Below, piece after piece: positions 21,811-31,810 of a DNA stretch of 64,000 nucleotides (its first letter is position 1; every line of letters starts with the position of its first letter). A model generated the notes under the pieces. That model saw only the letters and a program-made list of their open reading frames with translations. It was not told the DNA's origin and ran no database searches. The translations under genes were made by a program, and so were the position numbers. This DNA is from Lojkania enalia. Its lineage: Eukaryota > Ascomycota > Dothideomycetes > Pleosporales. The stretch is from NCBI GenBank assembly GCA_010094045.1, contig ML986645.1:130446-194445 (forward strand), in the 5' to 3' direction.

Positions 21811-22969
21811 CTAGGGTGCAGCCAGATAGAGCATCATGAAGCTCTGGTGCCCGATGCCTTCACCTGGAGGCCATTTGCAAGAGACGTGGTTGTGCTCACG
21901 AGATGTATTGTTGTCGAAGCTTGGAAGAACCCAATTCATCTGGTCTTGCTTTACGGACCACTTTTCAAAAAGCTTATGCAACGATTAGTAAGTGATAATT
22001 TCCCAAGATGATATTTGCATATTGTAGGAAATTAGCTTTGTCAACTTACCTTGTTATACAGTGCCATCTTCCTCTCCCATAAGTCCTCATCTTCACCCTT
22101 AACTTTCAGTAGTACCGGCTCCCCGTTTCCAATGATGTCACCATCCACCATCTCTGCCCTAAGCTTGCGTCGATGAAGTAGGCAAAGGTGACCGCATCCA
22201 GTCCTTACACACCGCGAGCATGCCGGTAAGGTCCTCGAACAAGGCATATCCTTGAGCTGACATTGAAGACAGGAGGTCAAGAATATGAAGTGGGGTTCCT
22301 CATAATCGATAACTAGAGATGGAGCGGGCTTATTTGGGACTTCATCTACAAGGAGGACATCTAGCTCGGTTGGCGGGTCGTACGAGATCAGACTGACTTT
22401 ATCGTATGACCTTGGAGCCGGCGGACGACAGACAAGGCCTCCAAAATCTTCTTTGCGCTGCCAATCTGAATATTCATCACTGCCGGTGCTCGTCTCAGAC
22501 GTATCGGAGAATGCATAGCTGCTGCGCTTCTTAGAGCATGGGCTTCGCTCTTCCGGCCGATCGAAGATACTGTCACCCGAGAAATTGGTGTCCGTTGGTG
22601 AAGGTCGATTGTTTCTGGCTAGTGGTTGTCGAACTGGGGTTAATGGTCGTTGCTGCGGGCTCAAGTTGGCAAATTCTTTCGGCACATCCGGACTGGAAAG
22701 CTCACTGGTGAGGGATGGACAGCTACTACCTCATTTTCATTGTCGCCTAGCTTGAGTCCTCGCAGCCACCCCTGGATAGTCTCAGGGGTTGATAGCAAGG
22801 ACTCTGCGACTTCTTCAATCGCTAGACGTGTATTCATCTCCGTGGCGTTGGCGTTGGCGTTGGCGGAACGTGGATCCGGAAGGTATAAGTTCCTAAGGGT
22901 AGAGGTGAAATAGAGGGGTCCGGTTTCAGGCTTCCAAATGACTGACGGCCAGTCCACGGCCAGAAGCAT
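21811..22969 (-). CDS. uncharacterised protein with C-terminal cysteine cluster
   Basis: The well-supported part is two exons. One spans from about 22690 down to 22050. The other is 21972-21811, joined across a 77-bp intron with donor GTAAGT and a good branch site (TTACTAATC). The last exon reads LFEKWSVKQDQMNWVLP and ends SFMMLYLAAP. A cysteine cluster C-x2-C-x6-C-x6-C-x2-C-x4-C-x3-C (starting CLQCQLKDMPCSRTLPACSR) meets the Zn2Cys6 spacing, but it sits two thirds along the protein rather than at the N-terminus. The N-terminal half is Pro/Ser-rich. The 5' part is uncertain: a frame from ATG 22969 (AIEEVAESLLSTPETIQGWL) is in another phase and overlaps it. Joining them needs a weak short intron (47 or 68 bp, donor GTGGCT) or implies a frameshift. 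A zinc role is inferred only. Confidence 0.5.
22845..22863. repeat. GTTGGC hexamer repeat (about 3 copies)
   Basis: Three near-perfect hexamers encode an Ala-Asn alternating stretch on the minus strand, within the uncertain 5' part of the cysteine-cluster gene. Confidence 0.8.
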
Positions 22970-23305
22970 GAGACTGTGTGGTACTATTTTGGCACTATCG
23001 ACTAAATGACATGAACTGCATGGAGTGAGCCGCAATTGAGTACTTCATACTAGACAACGATAGTGACGCAAAATTGAAATTGACTAGTGTTGAGACGTTA
23101 TTGGAAGCAACCACTCACGTTCGGCTTCCAGCGGTGAATCACTTGAGGCCTTCTAAGCTCAAGCAGATTCGCAGGTGATCACCAAGGCCGCTCTTCAATA
23201 TGATATCTACTAGGTCATATGTATCCAAGCTTCAAGCTCTACAATTCAAGACACACCCATGGGTATCACAGCTAGAGAACTCCTGTGCTGTTCAAGGCAC
23301 AGTTT
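22970..23305. promoter_or_regulatory. spacer upstream of the cysteine-cluster gene
   Basis: About 340 bp between two minus-strand genes. It would hold the promoter of the downstream (lower-coordinate) gene and the 3'UTR of the YPP1-like gene. No distinct element is seen. Confidence 0.4.
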
Positions 23306-26300
23306 TTACAGGACGAAGCCCCCCAAAGCCACGCTATTCCAGTTCCGGATTGGGTGGGTATCCTCAAGCTCTACACACCACCAAAGAACTTCTTTTGTCT
23401 TCTCAATCTGGCCACTCTCTTCGTAGGCTCGGGCTAAAGCATACCATGCTTCGGAATAGTCCCACCCAGCGCCAAGCTTCGTTAGCGTGGAAAGGAGGCC
23501 ATATGCGCGGTCACGTGCGGCCAACCGGTTGAGTTCTGGAGGTGAAACTTCGTTCTTAGCCGATGGAGTATGGGATGAAGGGTGCCGTTTCTTTGTGAGG
23601 GATGCACTATCAGATATCAACCGCACGGATAGAGGTAAAGAAGGGGCTGTTGTCTGTGATTCTTTGACCGGCTCCAAGGGAATTATTTGGCAGTAAATAT
23701 CCAAAAGGATATTTGACAGACCGACAAGGGCTTCGGGGTGATCGGGGTAATGCATTAGCGCTCGTTCAAAATGAGATCGCGCTTCATGCTTCATGGACTG
23801 AGCCACTAAGATCTCCCCACGCTGGTTCCCGTCAACCTACAGTACATGATACTAAGAGCGCTTCGACTTACTGCGGCAAAGGCGTCAGCCCATAGCTCTT
23901 CGATGCTTTTTCCGCCACCCCATCCCCTGTCCGCGAAGGCTTTACTGCTGGATGTCAATTGTGCCACCTCTGCTTCAAAATTCTCAACAAGCTTCAAAGC
24001 CTCCTTTACGGCGCCCTCCGCATCTTCGTACATTCCGGCCCGTGAGTAGAGGCCGGAGATAAAGATCCAAACTGCCACTAGAACTGACACTTTGTGTCGG
24101 CGCTCTTCGAGTACGGAGAATCTAGGATCTGGTGGAATATAATCTTCGCTAGGAAAGGGTGCAGGAAGCCGTACGTCTTGCTTTAGTGGTTGCCTAGGAT
24201 GCCCTACCGGGGGGGGCTCGGAAGAGTGCGGTAGATTGTGTGCAATGGAGCGAAGGGATCTATCATGACTCTCAATGGATTTTCTAATCGAATTAGACAC
24301 GGAAGGCCGTCGAAGTGATTTCCCGCGGCTAGAGTTACTTTGAGGGACGGCACCATTCGAAGTTGTAGTAGGTAGGTCGGGCACGTCTGGGCCCTGACCG
24401 GTAGGCATCTCCGACTTCCTCCGTAAACTATTCGAGCTTCTCTTCTGAAGTTTGCTAGGCGTTCTTGTGGGTCCCGACCGTCCTTCTTCGTGCTTGTGAT
24501 GGAGTAATTGGTGATGGTGCCCATTGGCGCGAGCGGTCCCATCTTCATCCGTTACCTGGATAGTAGGGGTGGCAGTTGTTTGTGTAGCTACCGTAGAAGG
24601 CCTTGAGCTGACAACCGACGAATTGCGCATAGTATTACTATCCCGGTTTGTATTTTTGACCGAGCCCTTTGATCGGAATCTTCCTCGAATTGTCCCAACC
24701 GCGCTCTTCGGCGGCGGGGTTGCTGTAGCCGGTGGCGGCTTGGCCTGACTTGCTGCTGGATCGCCGAAAAGTCTCGCATATAGAGCAAGAAGTTCGTCGC
24801 TAACATCCACTGCGGCGCTTGAACCTTCAACGATTTCAAGTAGTGATAGCTGTGTCATCTTGATTTGGAGAATACCAGTCTTCTCGAAAGCCTCCATTTG
24901 GTCGACTATGCCGCGAGCTTTTACGGTGGCATCTTTGCCATTAATTTCATTCAGATGCTCGCTACGATATGCCGCTTCTTCATCCTCTGCCCCAAATAAT
25001 ATGGTAGGGTTTCCAAATTGTTCAAATGCTGCTTCGCAAGACCTCTCGGCTCGGGAATATTCGGCCCTAGTCGTTAAAAGAAGAGCTAGAAGATGCCACA
25101 ACGGGATCAACTTCCGTTCGCGTCCAAATTCTGATGCTATTCCTACTGAAATGACACCGTCTGCACTCATTGAAGATTTCTGTCCTGTAGCTGGGGAGAG
25201 GGCATGCTTGACAACCTTGATTGCCCCTGGAATATCTCGCAACTCTGAAAGGACTAGAGAAAGAGCGTAGAGCGTTTCGATGTTATTGGGGTCGTCGAAC
25301 CTAGGCTCAAGAGACTTACGAAGATACTGGACAGCTTTGGTCTGGATGGATGTACGCGAATCCGCGTCATAAGTGAATCTTGCCCAATGAGCTTGACTAA
25401 TCCCTATTGCGCAGTATGCAACAGCAAGGGACCTCGGTACGACGGCAGTTTCTACAGAAAGCGTCGATCCTGCTTCAGACATCGTCGATTTGATGTGCAA
25501 TGTTTGCTCCAGCCACTTTTCGATGTGATGTCCAATTTCGAGGGCTTTCTCGGCTTCTTTTCTCGACCCAAATCGACAGAGTATTCTGATTGCTTCCGCG
25601 GACGTGCGTAGTATCGTACTATCGTCATCGATCTCCACGTCTTCCTCTCCAGATTTTTCTGCGCGATCTTTTCCTCGGGTAATGATTTCAACGTATGAAT
25701 CATAAGCTTTAAACGCCAATTCAAATTCGGCGAGAGAGGCATGAACGGTAAAGAGATGTCGTAAGATCTGAGTTGAATGGAAAGTCTTTGTCGCTGCCCG
25801 GTACAATATGTCGAGCACTCCCCGACCAACTGCTTCCTTTCCGCCTTCGCCTAGATCTTCGTCACTCCACGTTGGCCCACAGAGTATTCGCCAATTTTCC
25901 ATTACTGCGTCTGTCCACGTCTCGATTTCACTATTGCTCTCGCTAGCTTTGGGAAAGTATGTATCCTTTAACAATAAATTTTCATAAATGGCTTCAACTC
26001 GTTTCAATTCTGCACGCTGTTGTAGCCTTATATATGATTGATTATGGGGAGGCGAATTTTCTGTAACCTCCGCGGGACGGGTTTCTAATGCAGGAGATTC
26101 AGCTCCGTATGCCAGGCCATGTCGAAGAATCGTGGATAGAGTATCATAGTAGGCTTTCCAAGCAAGGCGTCGAGACCGAGCCGCATACGGCCCCATGCCT
26201 GTAGTGTTCTTTCCTGTGTTTTCCCAATACCTCCCCCAAAACCGATATGTCTGCAGGGCCTCCGCAGGCTCCACGTACTCTCCTGTATCTGAAGATTGGT

Positions 26301-27108
26301 CCGATAATTGGCACAAGCGTACGAGTAAGTGTTCCGTCCATTTCTTGAACTCAGCAGACTCCACGTTCGGAGATTTCGAGGAAAGCCAAGGAAGGATTGA
26401 GGTAAAAGCGTGTACAGCGTCTTCAAGGGCCGCCGTCTTCTCCTGGGACGAGCCTATGAACATGTCAATTTTGTTCTTGGGAGCCATACTTTGAGGTCGT
26501 GTCGGAATTGTCGGCATACCTTTGATGAATACCCCTTTCACTATACAAACGCGTGACCAGCCGCTGAGGGCGCTTTCCTTCTCTGATATTTTCGAGGCAA
26601 CTGCGGTGAAGTCTTTAGGGAGCCTGGCGACTGCCAGCCCTGGCTCATCCAGGACATAATGCAGCCATCCCAGGCACACGGCAGCCTGAAATGCATCCTG
26701 CACATAGTCCCCTTCCTCGTCGATAGCGGTAAGGAGCGCGGGTATGACCTTGGAAAGTCCGGAAGACGCTGTAGAAGCAGTGGTGGTAGGTCGCTGGCTG
26801 GTATACGCAGATATCTGCGCCTCGGATCGCGCAGTGAGCGTAAGGCCTTACCCAAGGTTAGTTATAGGAAGCAGTAAATGCGCAAGAACGACTGACATCG
26901 GCGGTGCGGTGCATGTTTTTCAACCTTTCTGCATAGTTCTGGTATGTCTGTCCAGCGCCCAGCACATCTCGCTTCGTCCAATTGAGTAATATAGCGCACA
27001 GCTTTGTCGCTTTCGGTGCGGTTCTGTATAGTGTGTAAGTTCGGACCGCCGAGAATGACGTTGTGCACTCCCGAACCCCAAGCGTAATGGAGGGGGACTT
27101 ACGCCCAT
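23306..27108 (-). CDS. ypp1: YPP1/TTC7-like TPR protein (PI4-kinase complex adaptor, Rhf1-like)
   Basis: This is the fungal TPR protein related to yeast Ypp1 and animal TTC7, which hold the Stt4/PI4KA kinase at the plasma membrane; fungal annotations often call it filamentation or cargo-transport protein. Exons 27108-27103, 27023-26897, 26846-23872 and 23836-23306 sum to 1213 codons (1212 aa). The first coding exon is only six bases (ATG GGC), followed by DKAVRYITQLDEARC and RWTDIPELCRKVEKHAPHRR. TPR-like helices fill the middle (RGVLDILYRAATKTFHS; ALSLVLSELRDIPGAIKVVKHA). A Ser/Pro-rich disordered insert covers roughly the region encoded at 24250-24720. C-terminal TPRs read EARSHFERALMHYPDHPEAL and WYALARAYEESGQIEKTKEV, and the protein ends ALGGFVL. 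The last intron, 35 bp (23837-23871), is unusually short; using it keeps the final TPR intact. Confidence 0.88.
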
Positions 27109-27403
27109 TGTGCTAGCTATAGTCCTATCGCGCTAAACGGAGTTGATGGTGTCCTAAGAAAATCATGTTCAGAGAGGGAAATAGAAGGCCAAAGATGTTC
27201 ACAGTGTTACGTTCGTGCGCTGCAGCAGTCATCGAGACTTGTTGGCTGGAGGAGCTCCGCAGACCAATCCCTGTCGTCTTGGCGCGGAGCGGCGTAATAT
27301 TTCTTCCGCGCCTGAACTTTTCCTGGGAAGTCCACGCCAGAGGCATCTTCATTCATCTCGAATCTATAAGGCCTAAGGAAGTTATAGTACTTGAGAGAGT
27401 ATC
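27109..27403. promoter_or_regulatory. 295-bp divergent promoter, YPP1-like / RIX1
   Basis: The two start codons are only 295 bp apart on opposite strands, so the genes must share a compact bidirectional promoter. No TATA-like box in an obvious place was noticed. Confidence 0.6.
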
Positions 27404-29791
27404 ATGGCTCGAGCCGGCGGGCCAATCGCAGACTTGTCGACCTTACGAGCCTTGACTTTTCGCATATCCTCTACATCTACATCCCAACTTCCTCAACAAG
27501 TGTCAGCGATAGCTGGATTGCTATCTAACTGCAGATCGCTACTAGCTTCAACACAAAATCCTGGATCCAGGACAGGCTCAGAGGCTTCCGTAACAGTGCA
27601 TAAATTTCGAAGTTTACTTTCAACTCTTCTTCAAGACAGGACAATCGAAGGCAGATGGACCGCTATTGTTCTGATTAAATCAACTATAGAAATTGGCGGG
27701 TGGGAAACTCTATCAAAGAGCTTACCATGGGTGCGCGGGCTTCTGGGAATCCTCACCAAACCGGATCCTCCATCCTCAAAAAAGCTGTGTCTCATCACCT
27801 TGACCCGCATTTTCGTCCTTACCCAGGAATATCCAACACTTGTCCGGGAGATTACGACATCATCACTGCCTACATTTATCCAGTCGTGCTTGCAACTTAC
27901 AACGTCGAAAATTCCATCCGAACTCCTATATATAATCCTCGAAAGTTTCAATCAGCTACTTCCTCGACATCCTACTATCTTTCGGTCATTTATGAAACAA
28001 TTACAGCAGCTTCTTGCGCCACTAGTGGCTCCAACACCCTCCTCGAGGCTTGGGAAAGAGCAATTTCAGGGCCTCGCATTGGCTTCATCCAAGATATCCG
28101 ACAGCGCACGACGGCTATACGTGCAACTACCTTGTTGTGCGCCGAAAGGGAGATGTAGTGAGGAATGGGAGACCGGATTCAAGAACGCTATTGCCAATAC
28201 CCACCGCATCGCTGATAAAGTCTTTCGGTGTGTACTCGAAGATTGGCGGTCTACATCGGGCGCTCCTTCTACGGTCAATGGGCATATTATAGCAGATCAA
28301 GTCGAGGACCTAGAAACAGACACCATGGCTTTACCTCCCTGGTCTGGAATCTATGCAGGTGGCGAGAGGCTTACTGGCCTCTTGCGATTACTCAAGGAGT
28401 ACATGGCAAGTCCCACTACCGGCGTTGTCAGTATTCAGATTGGCGTCATTGCGGACTTGCTAACAAGAATGTTTTCTATAACTACTCCTTTACTGCATGC
28501 TCCGGAAGAATTGCAGAGCTCCGTGAGGTACAATAATCAAGTCAGTAAGGAAGAACGCGATAACCTTTGGGCGCTTTTACCTAGCGTTCACGTTGTGGCA
28601 ATAGAAGTTCTGCTATCATTACTTCGACGATCTGCAAACACGACTCATTCAATGGACAGCGTCATGCTTGATCAATTGGTGTGGGTGTTCAATTCGGAAA
28701 AGAGCGTTACGGAGATTCGAATAGCTTGCTATTTGGCAGTAGGGGAACTGCTCAAGCGATCCGGTAGAACCCTTCCGAAAACGTCAACCGAATCACTGAA
28801 TAGCTTGATTCGAGCCTGCTGCGGGGACATTCTTCCACAAAAGCAGGTAACTGACTCAACTAAATTACCTCCGCATGACAAGTCGAGCGGCAGGAACCAG
28901 CTACAAATATCTGCGAATGCAGACACATTTCTTAGCGCATCAACGGCACCGAAAGACCCGAATATCAATTATACCGGTCTTAAACAGGCTGCTAACGACC
29001 TATTGCCTATTCTACTGACAAATATACGGGCTCAGTATCTCTCGGATGCGCTGAGGACTCGTGTCGACCGCACTGCTATTTTATCAAATCACAAAGAAGC
29101 AATGATTGCTAGCGTCCTAAACCCTCCACCTAGCAAAAAGTTTGGAAAGCCAGCTACAAGCATATTGCCTCTCTTAGCGAAGTCATTCTCGGGAGAAAAA
29201 GATGTTGAGAGTCTGTTACGGCCAAGAATGCCCGTGATTCGTCCTTCGTCTACAACATCGATTATACAAGATGATCAAGATGAACAGGTTGCAGAAGATG
29301 TCACAGAAGAAGATGACCATTTCATTGGTGAAGAGCTAGATACTCTTTTGGGGGCCGTTTCGAAGGCTGAACCACCGGTCGAGGATTCCAGAATGGTTGA
29401 TGCAGCAGATGAAGGCGTAATACCTCAAGTGCCATCACCCCCTACAGTGCAGCCTATGCCTATAGAAGAGGGCCCGGGTGAGTACATCGCATCAAGCACT
29501 TCACAAATGGCTACCGGCAACAAACGATCTCCAAATGAAGATTTGCCGCCGTCACCTACGAAGAGAGTGAAAGTGAATAATGGAGAAGAAGCGAATGTGA
29601 CTCAGTCGGTCGCAAGCGTACCAGCCACAATTACCGAAAGACCCGCCGAGCACCTCGCACCAGCAATTGTCGTACCGCCAACCGTCAATCACCCACTAAA
29701 TGCGACACCAAATGTAGAGGAAGACAGCGACAGTGACAATTTTGGTGAGCTAGTTCTTGGACAGGACACAGATGAGGAGTCAAACTTTTAG
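27404..29791 (+). CDS. RIX1: RIX1, pre-rRNA processing / 60S assembly factor
   Basis: Rix1, with Ipi1 and Ipi3, forms a nucleolar/nucleoplasmic complex that recruits the Rea1 AAA ATPase to pre-60S particles and is needed for ITS2 processing. This intronless frame is 795 aa, within the usual size range for filamentous fungi. The N-terminal alpha-helical RIX1 region holds FRSLLSTLLQDRTIEGRWTA and IEIGGWETLSKSLPWVRGLL. The central helical repeats continue to about residue 600. The C-terminal third is acidic and disordered with a basic patch (SPTKRVKVNN) that could serve nuclear import. The tail is strongly acidic (EEDSDSDNFGELVLGQDTDE). The start ATG fits the normal beginning of the family (LSTLRALTFRISS). 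Confidence 0.92.
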   Translation: MARAGGPIADLSTLRALTFRISSTSTSQLPQQVSAIAGLLSNCRSLLASTQNPGSRTGSEASVTVHKFRSLLSTLLQDRTIEGRWTAIVLIKSTIEIGGWETLSKSLPWVRGLLGILTKPDPPSSKKLCLITLTRIFVLTQEYPTLVREITTSSLPTFIQSCLQLTTSKIPSELLYIILESFNQLLPRHPTIFRSFMKQLQQLLAPLVAPTPSSRLGKEQFQGLALASSKISDSARRLYVQLPCCAPKGRCSEEWETGFKNAIANTHRIADKVFRCVLEDWRSTSGAPSTVNGHIIADQVEDLETDTMALPPWSGIYAGGERLTGLLRLLKEYMASPTTGVVSIQIGVIADLLTRMFSITTPLLHAPEELQSSVRYNNQVSKEERDNLWALLPSVHVVAIEVLLSLLRRSANTTHSMDSVMLDQLVWVFNSEKSVTEIRIACYLAVGELLKRSGRTLPKTSTESLNSLIRACCGDILPQKQVTDSTKLPPHDKSSGRNQLQISANADTFLSASTAPKDPNINYTGLKQAANDLLPILLTNIRAQYLSDALRTRVDRTAILSNHKEAMIASVLNPPPSKKFGKPATSILPLLAKSFSGEKDVESLLRPRMPVIRPSSTTSIIQDDQDEQVAEDVTEEDDHFIGEELDTLLGAVSKAEPPVEDSRMVDAADEGVIPQVPSPPTVQPMPIEEGPGEYIASSTSQMATGNKRSPNEDLPPSPTKRVKVNNGEEANVTQSVASVPATITERPAEHLAPAIVVPPTVNHPLNATPNVEEDSDSDNFGELVLGQDTDEESNF

Positions 29792-30074
29792 CTATTGTGA
29801 GATAGGCTAGATAATGCTCAATGGTCGAGTCCTCAGTTATACACAAACTCGAATTGCTCTTCACTCGCGGAGTGAATGCACGGTCCAGCGGTGAAAGCAC
29901 GAGCCTCAATTGCCCAATTGCCGCCCGCACAAACGACCTCATGCTCACCCTCAATTTTCTCTTTTTCACAAACACCTTCGCGCCGATCTTATCCACAGCT
30001 TCATTTCGCAGAAAACGTAGCATGTCTCCCCACTCTCATAGCCGCACATCTACCGCAATATCAATCTTCGCATT
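29792..30074. other. short spacer after RIX1
   Basis: About 280 bp after the RIX1 stop. The plus strand shows nothing convincing. The minus strand holds a curious open frame described under findings. Confidence 0.4.
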
Positions 30075-30998
30075 ATGCAGCCACACAAGTTCACCAGAAA
30101 CGTTCTCAGGCATAGGCCTCACATGTACGGCCTTACTTCCAACAATCATGTCTCTCTGGCGAATAGTGTCCTAGCATCCGCCAAGCCTGCCTACCAAAAA
30201 ATACCCACAAACCATGTCGCCGGCCCTAGCCATTACGTCCGCCAGGCCGCTCCTCCACCGCCGAATCTATGTATCAGTCCGACACCTAGCACTAGACGTA
30301 AACTCGATGATTCCGCCACCATCCACGTTCCCCCAAGCAAACGTCCATGTCTACAAGCGGCCCTCCAGCCCTCAATAACCAAGCGCCCGCTTCCAAAACC
30401 ATATGCCTCGCCTGTCCGCCATTCCTGCTCCAATTCCTCCTCTCCTTCGTGCTCTGAGGTCAGCAAACCACACGCTCTGCCCTCCTGGTACACCGCTTAC
30501 CGCTCATTGCCCGCCTCTAGCATTCTCCCCACTGACAGCACCCAAGACATCCCCGTGAACACCACTAAGAAACAATACAAGAGCCACAGTACACCAATCG
30601 GCCTCCAGCACAACCAGCAGATACTCTCGATGCTGAAGCCCTCCACCCACCTATCCACTGACTTCAACGAGTACCGCACTACGTATCGAAGCAACTTACC
30701 GCATCCCAGCGCTGCTGTGGAAACAGAGCACGCGCCAGACACCGAGAAAGGGAAAGAAGAAGGTGAAGAAGAAGTGGACACACCGCCACCCTCCCACCCC
30801 GTCCCCCCGCAGCAGTACAGATCCCCCATCTACCATAGAATCGCACACACGGCCTCCCTTCCCTCCGCAATAGCCCGCCTCGCGAGGCGCAACACGCGCA
30901 GCACGACCTTTGCCTCCGCCCTCGCCCACCGACCCAACGCACCTTCCAATCCCCGCTCCGACGTCCTGAAAACAGACGTCTACATCCTACCGCACTAA
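30075..30998 (+). CDS. hypothetical Pro/Ser-rich protein (weak)
   Basis: A 307-aa ATG-initiated frame with strongly biased composition: proline, serine, threonine, a KGKEEGEEE acidic patch, and many polar runs such as SCSNSSSPSCSEVS. No domain is recognised. It may be a rapidly evolving disordered protein, possibly with further exons: after its stop at 30998 another plus frame reads SYRTNYEDSQHYISYVVYMP, which also looks coding-like. It may instead be a chance long frame in low-complexity DNA. The start codon is uncertain. Confidence 0.33.
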   Translation: MQPHKFTRNVLRHRPHMYGLTSNNHVSLANSVLASAKPAYQKIPTNHVAGPSHYVRQAAPPPPNLCISPTPSTRRKLDDSATIHVPPSKRPCLQAALQPSITKRPLPKPYASPVRHSCSNSSSPSCSEVSKPHALPSWYTAYRSLPASSILPTDSTQDIPVNTTKKQYKSHSTPIGLQHNQQILSMLKPSTHLSTDFNEYRTTYRSNLPHPSAAVETEHAPDTEKGKEEGEEEVDTPPPSHPVPPQQYRSPIYHRIAHTASLPSAIARLARRNTRSTTFASALAHRPNAPSNPRSDVLKTDVYILPH

Positions 30999-31810
30999 CT
31001 ACGAAGACAGCCAGCACTACATCAGCTACGTCGTCTACATGCCGTGCCAGCTGAGGGATGGAAGGTACTACCGCGATGGGTGGTGTCACGCGACCAGCAT
31101 GCTATTTACGCCGTGCACGAGAACCGAGTTAGTCAAGCGTGGAATTATTGTTGGGGATGGGGGGGACGGGAGCATGTGGCGTGTCGGGGCCAGTGGGTGG
31201 GGAAAGGGAGGGAATGGATGGAAAGTGTTGGGATTGTGAGGGGGGAGTGGGAGGAGAGGATGAGGATAGTGAGGGGTGGATTGGAGTCTAAGGATTAGGT
31301 GTATGAATATTTGCTAGGTATGAAATGATAGGGTTTTAGCTCCTCGGGAAGAGATGCAAAAGTTGTTGAGTCTTTGTACTAGAATCCTGCCTGGGAATAA
31401 TATAATTAGACTTCTGTTGTATTAAAATTGTAATATAACTGCACTCGGCACATAGCAAATCTATTAGGAGCTACGCTTGTATTGATATAGATCGTGACTG
31501 CGAGATACATAAAACCAGAGGCACGGATCAGACCAGAGTCCTCCAGACGATCTAAAATAACTCCAAAGGAAAACCAATACCATGAGTACCCAATCCATTC
31601 CTCAGGGCCATTTGATTGTCATTCGTAGGGTAAATTCGTCCTTGTCATCGTCCTTATCACAGATAGGATCGGGGGATCGTGAATTGTTATCAAGGGATCT
31701 CAACCATGCGGCTGCAGCGGCGATTTCTGCACCCGTCGCACCAGATGGTTTTCGTTCGGCTAAGGCTTCCGCTGCACGGTTGTCAGATCCTTGCTGCCAT
31801 TGCGTCCAAT
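30999..31810. other. spacer between the hypothetical gene and YOP1 3' end
   Basis: About 800 bp. The first 300 bp are G-rich with an open plus-strand frame of uncertain meaning; the rest is AT-richer and contains nothing I can assign. Confidence 0.4.
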
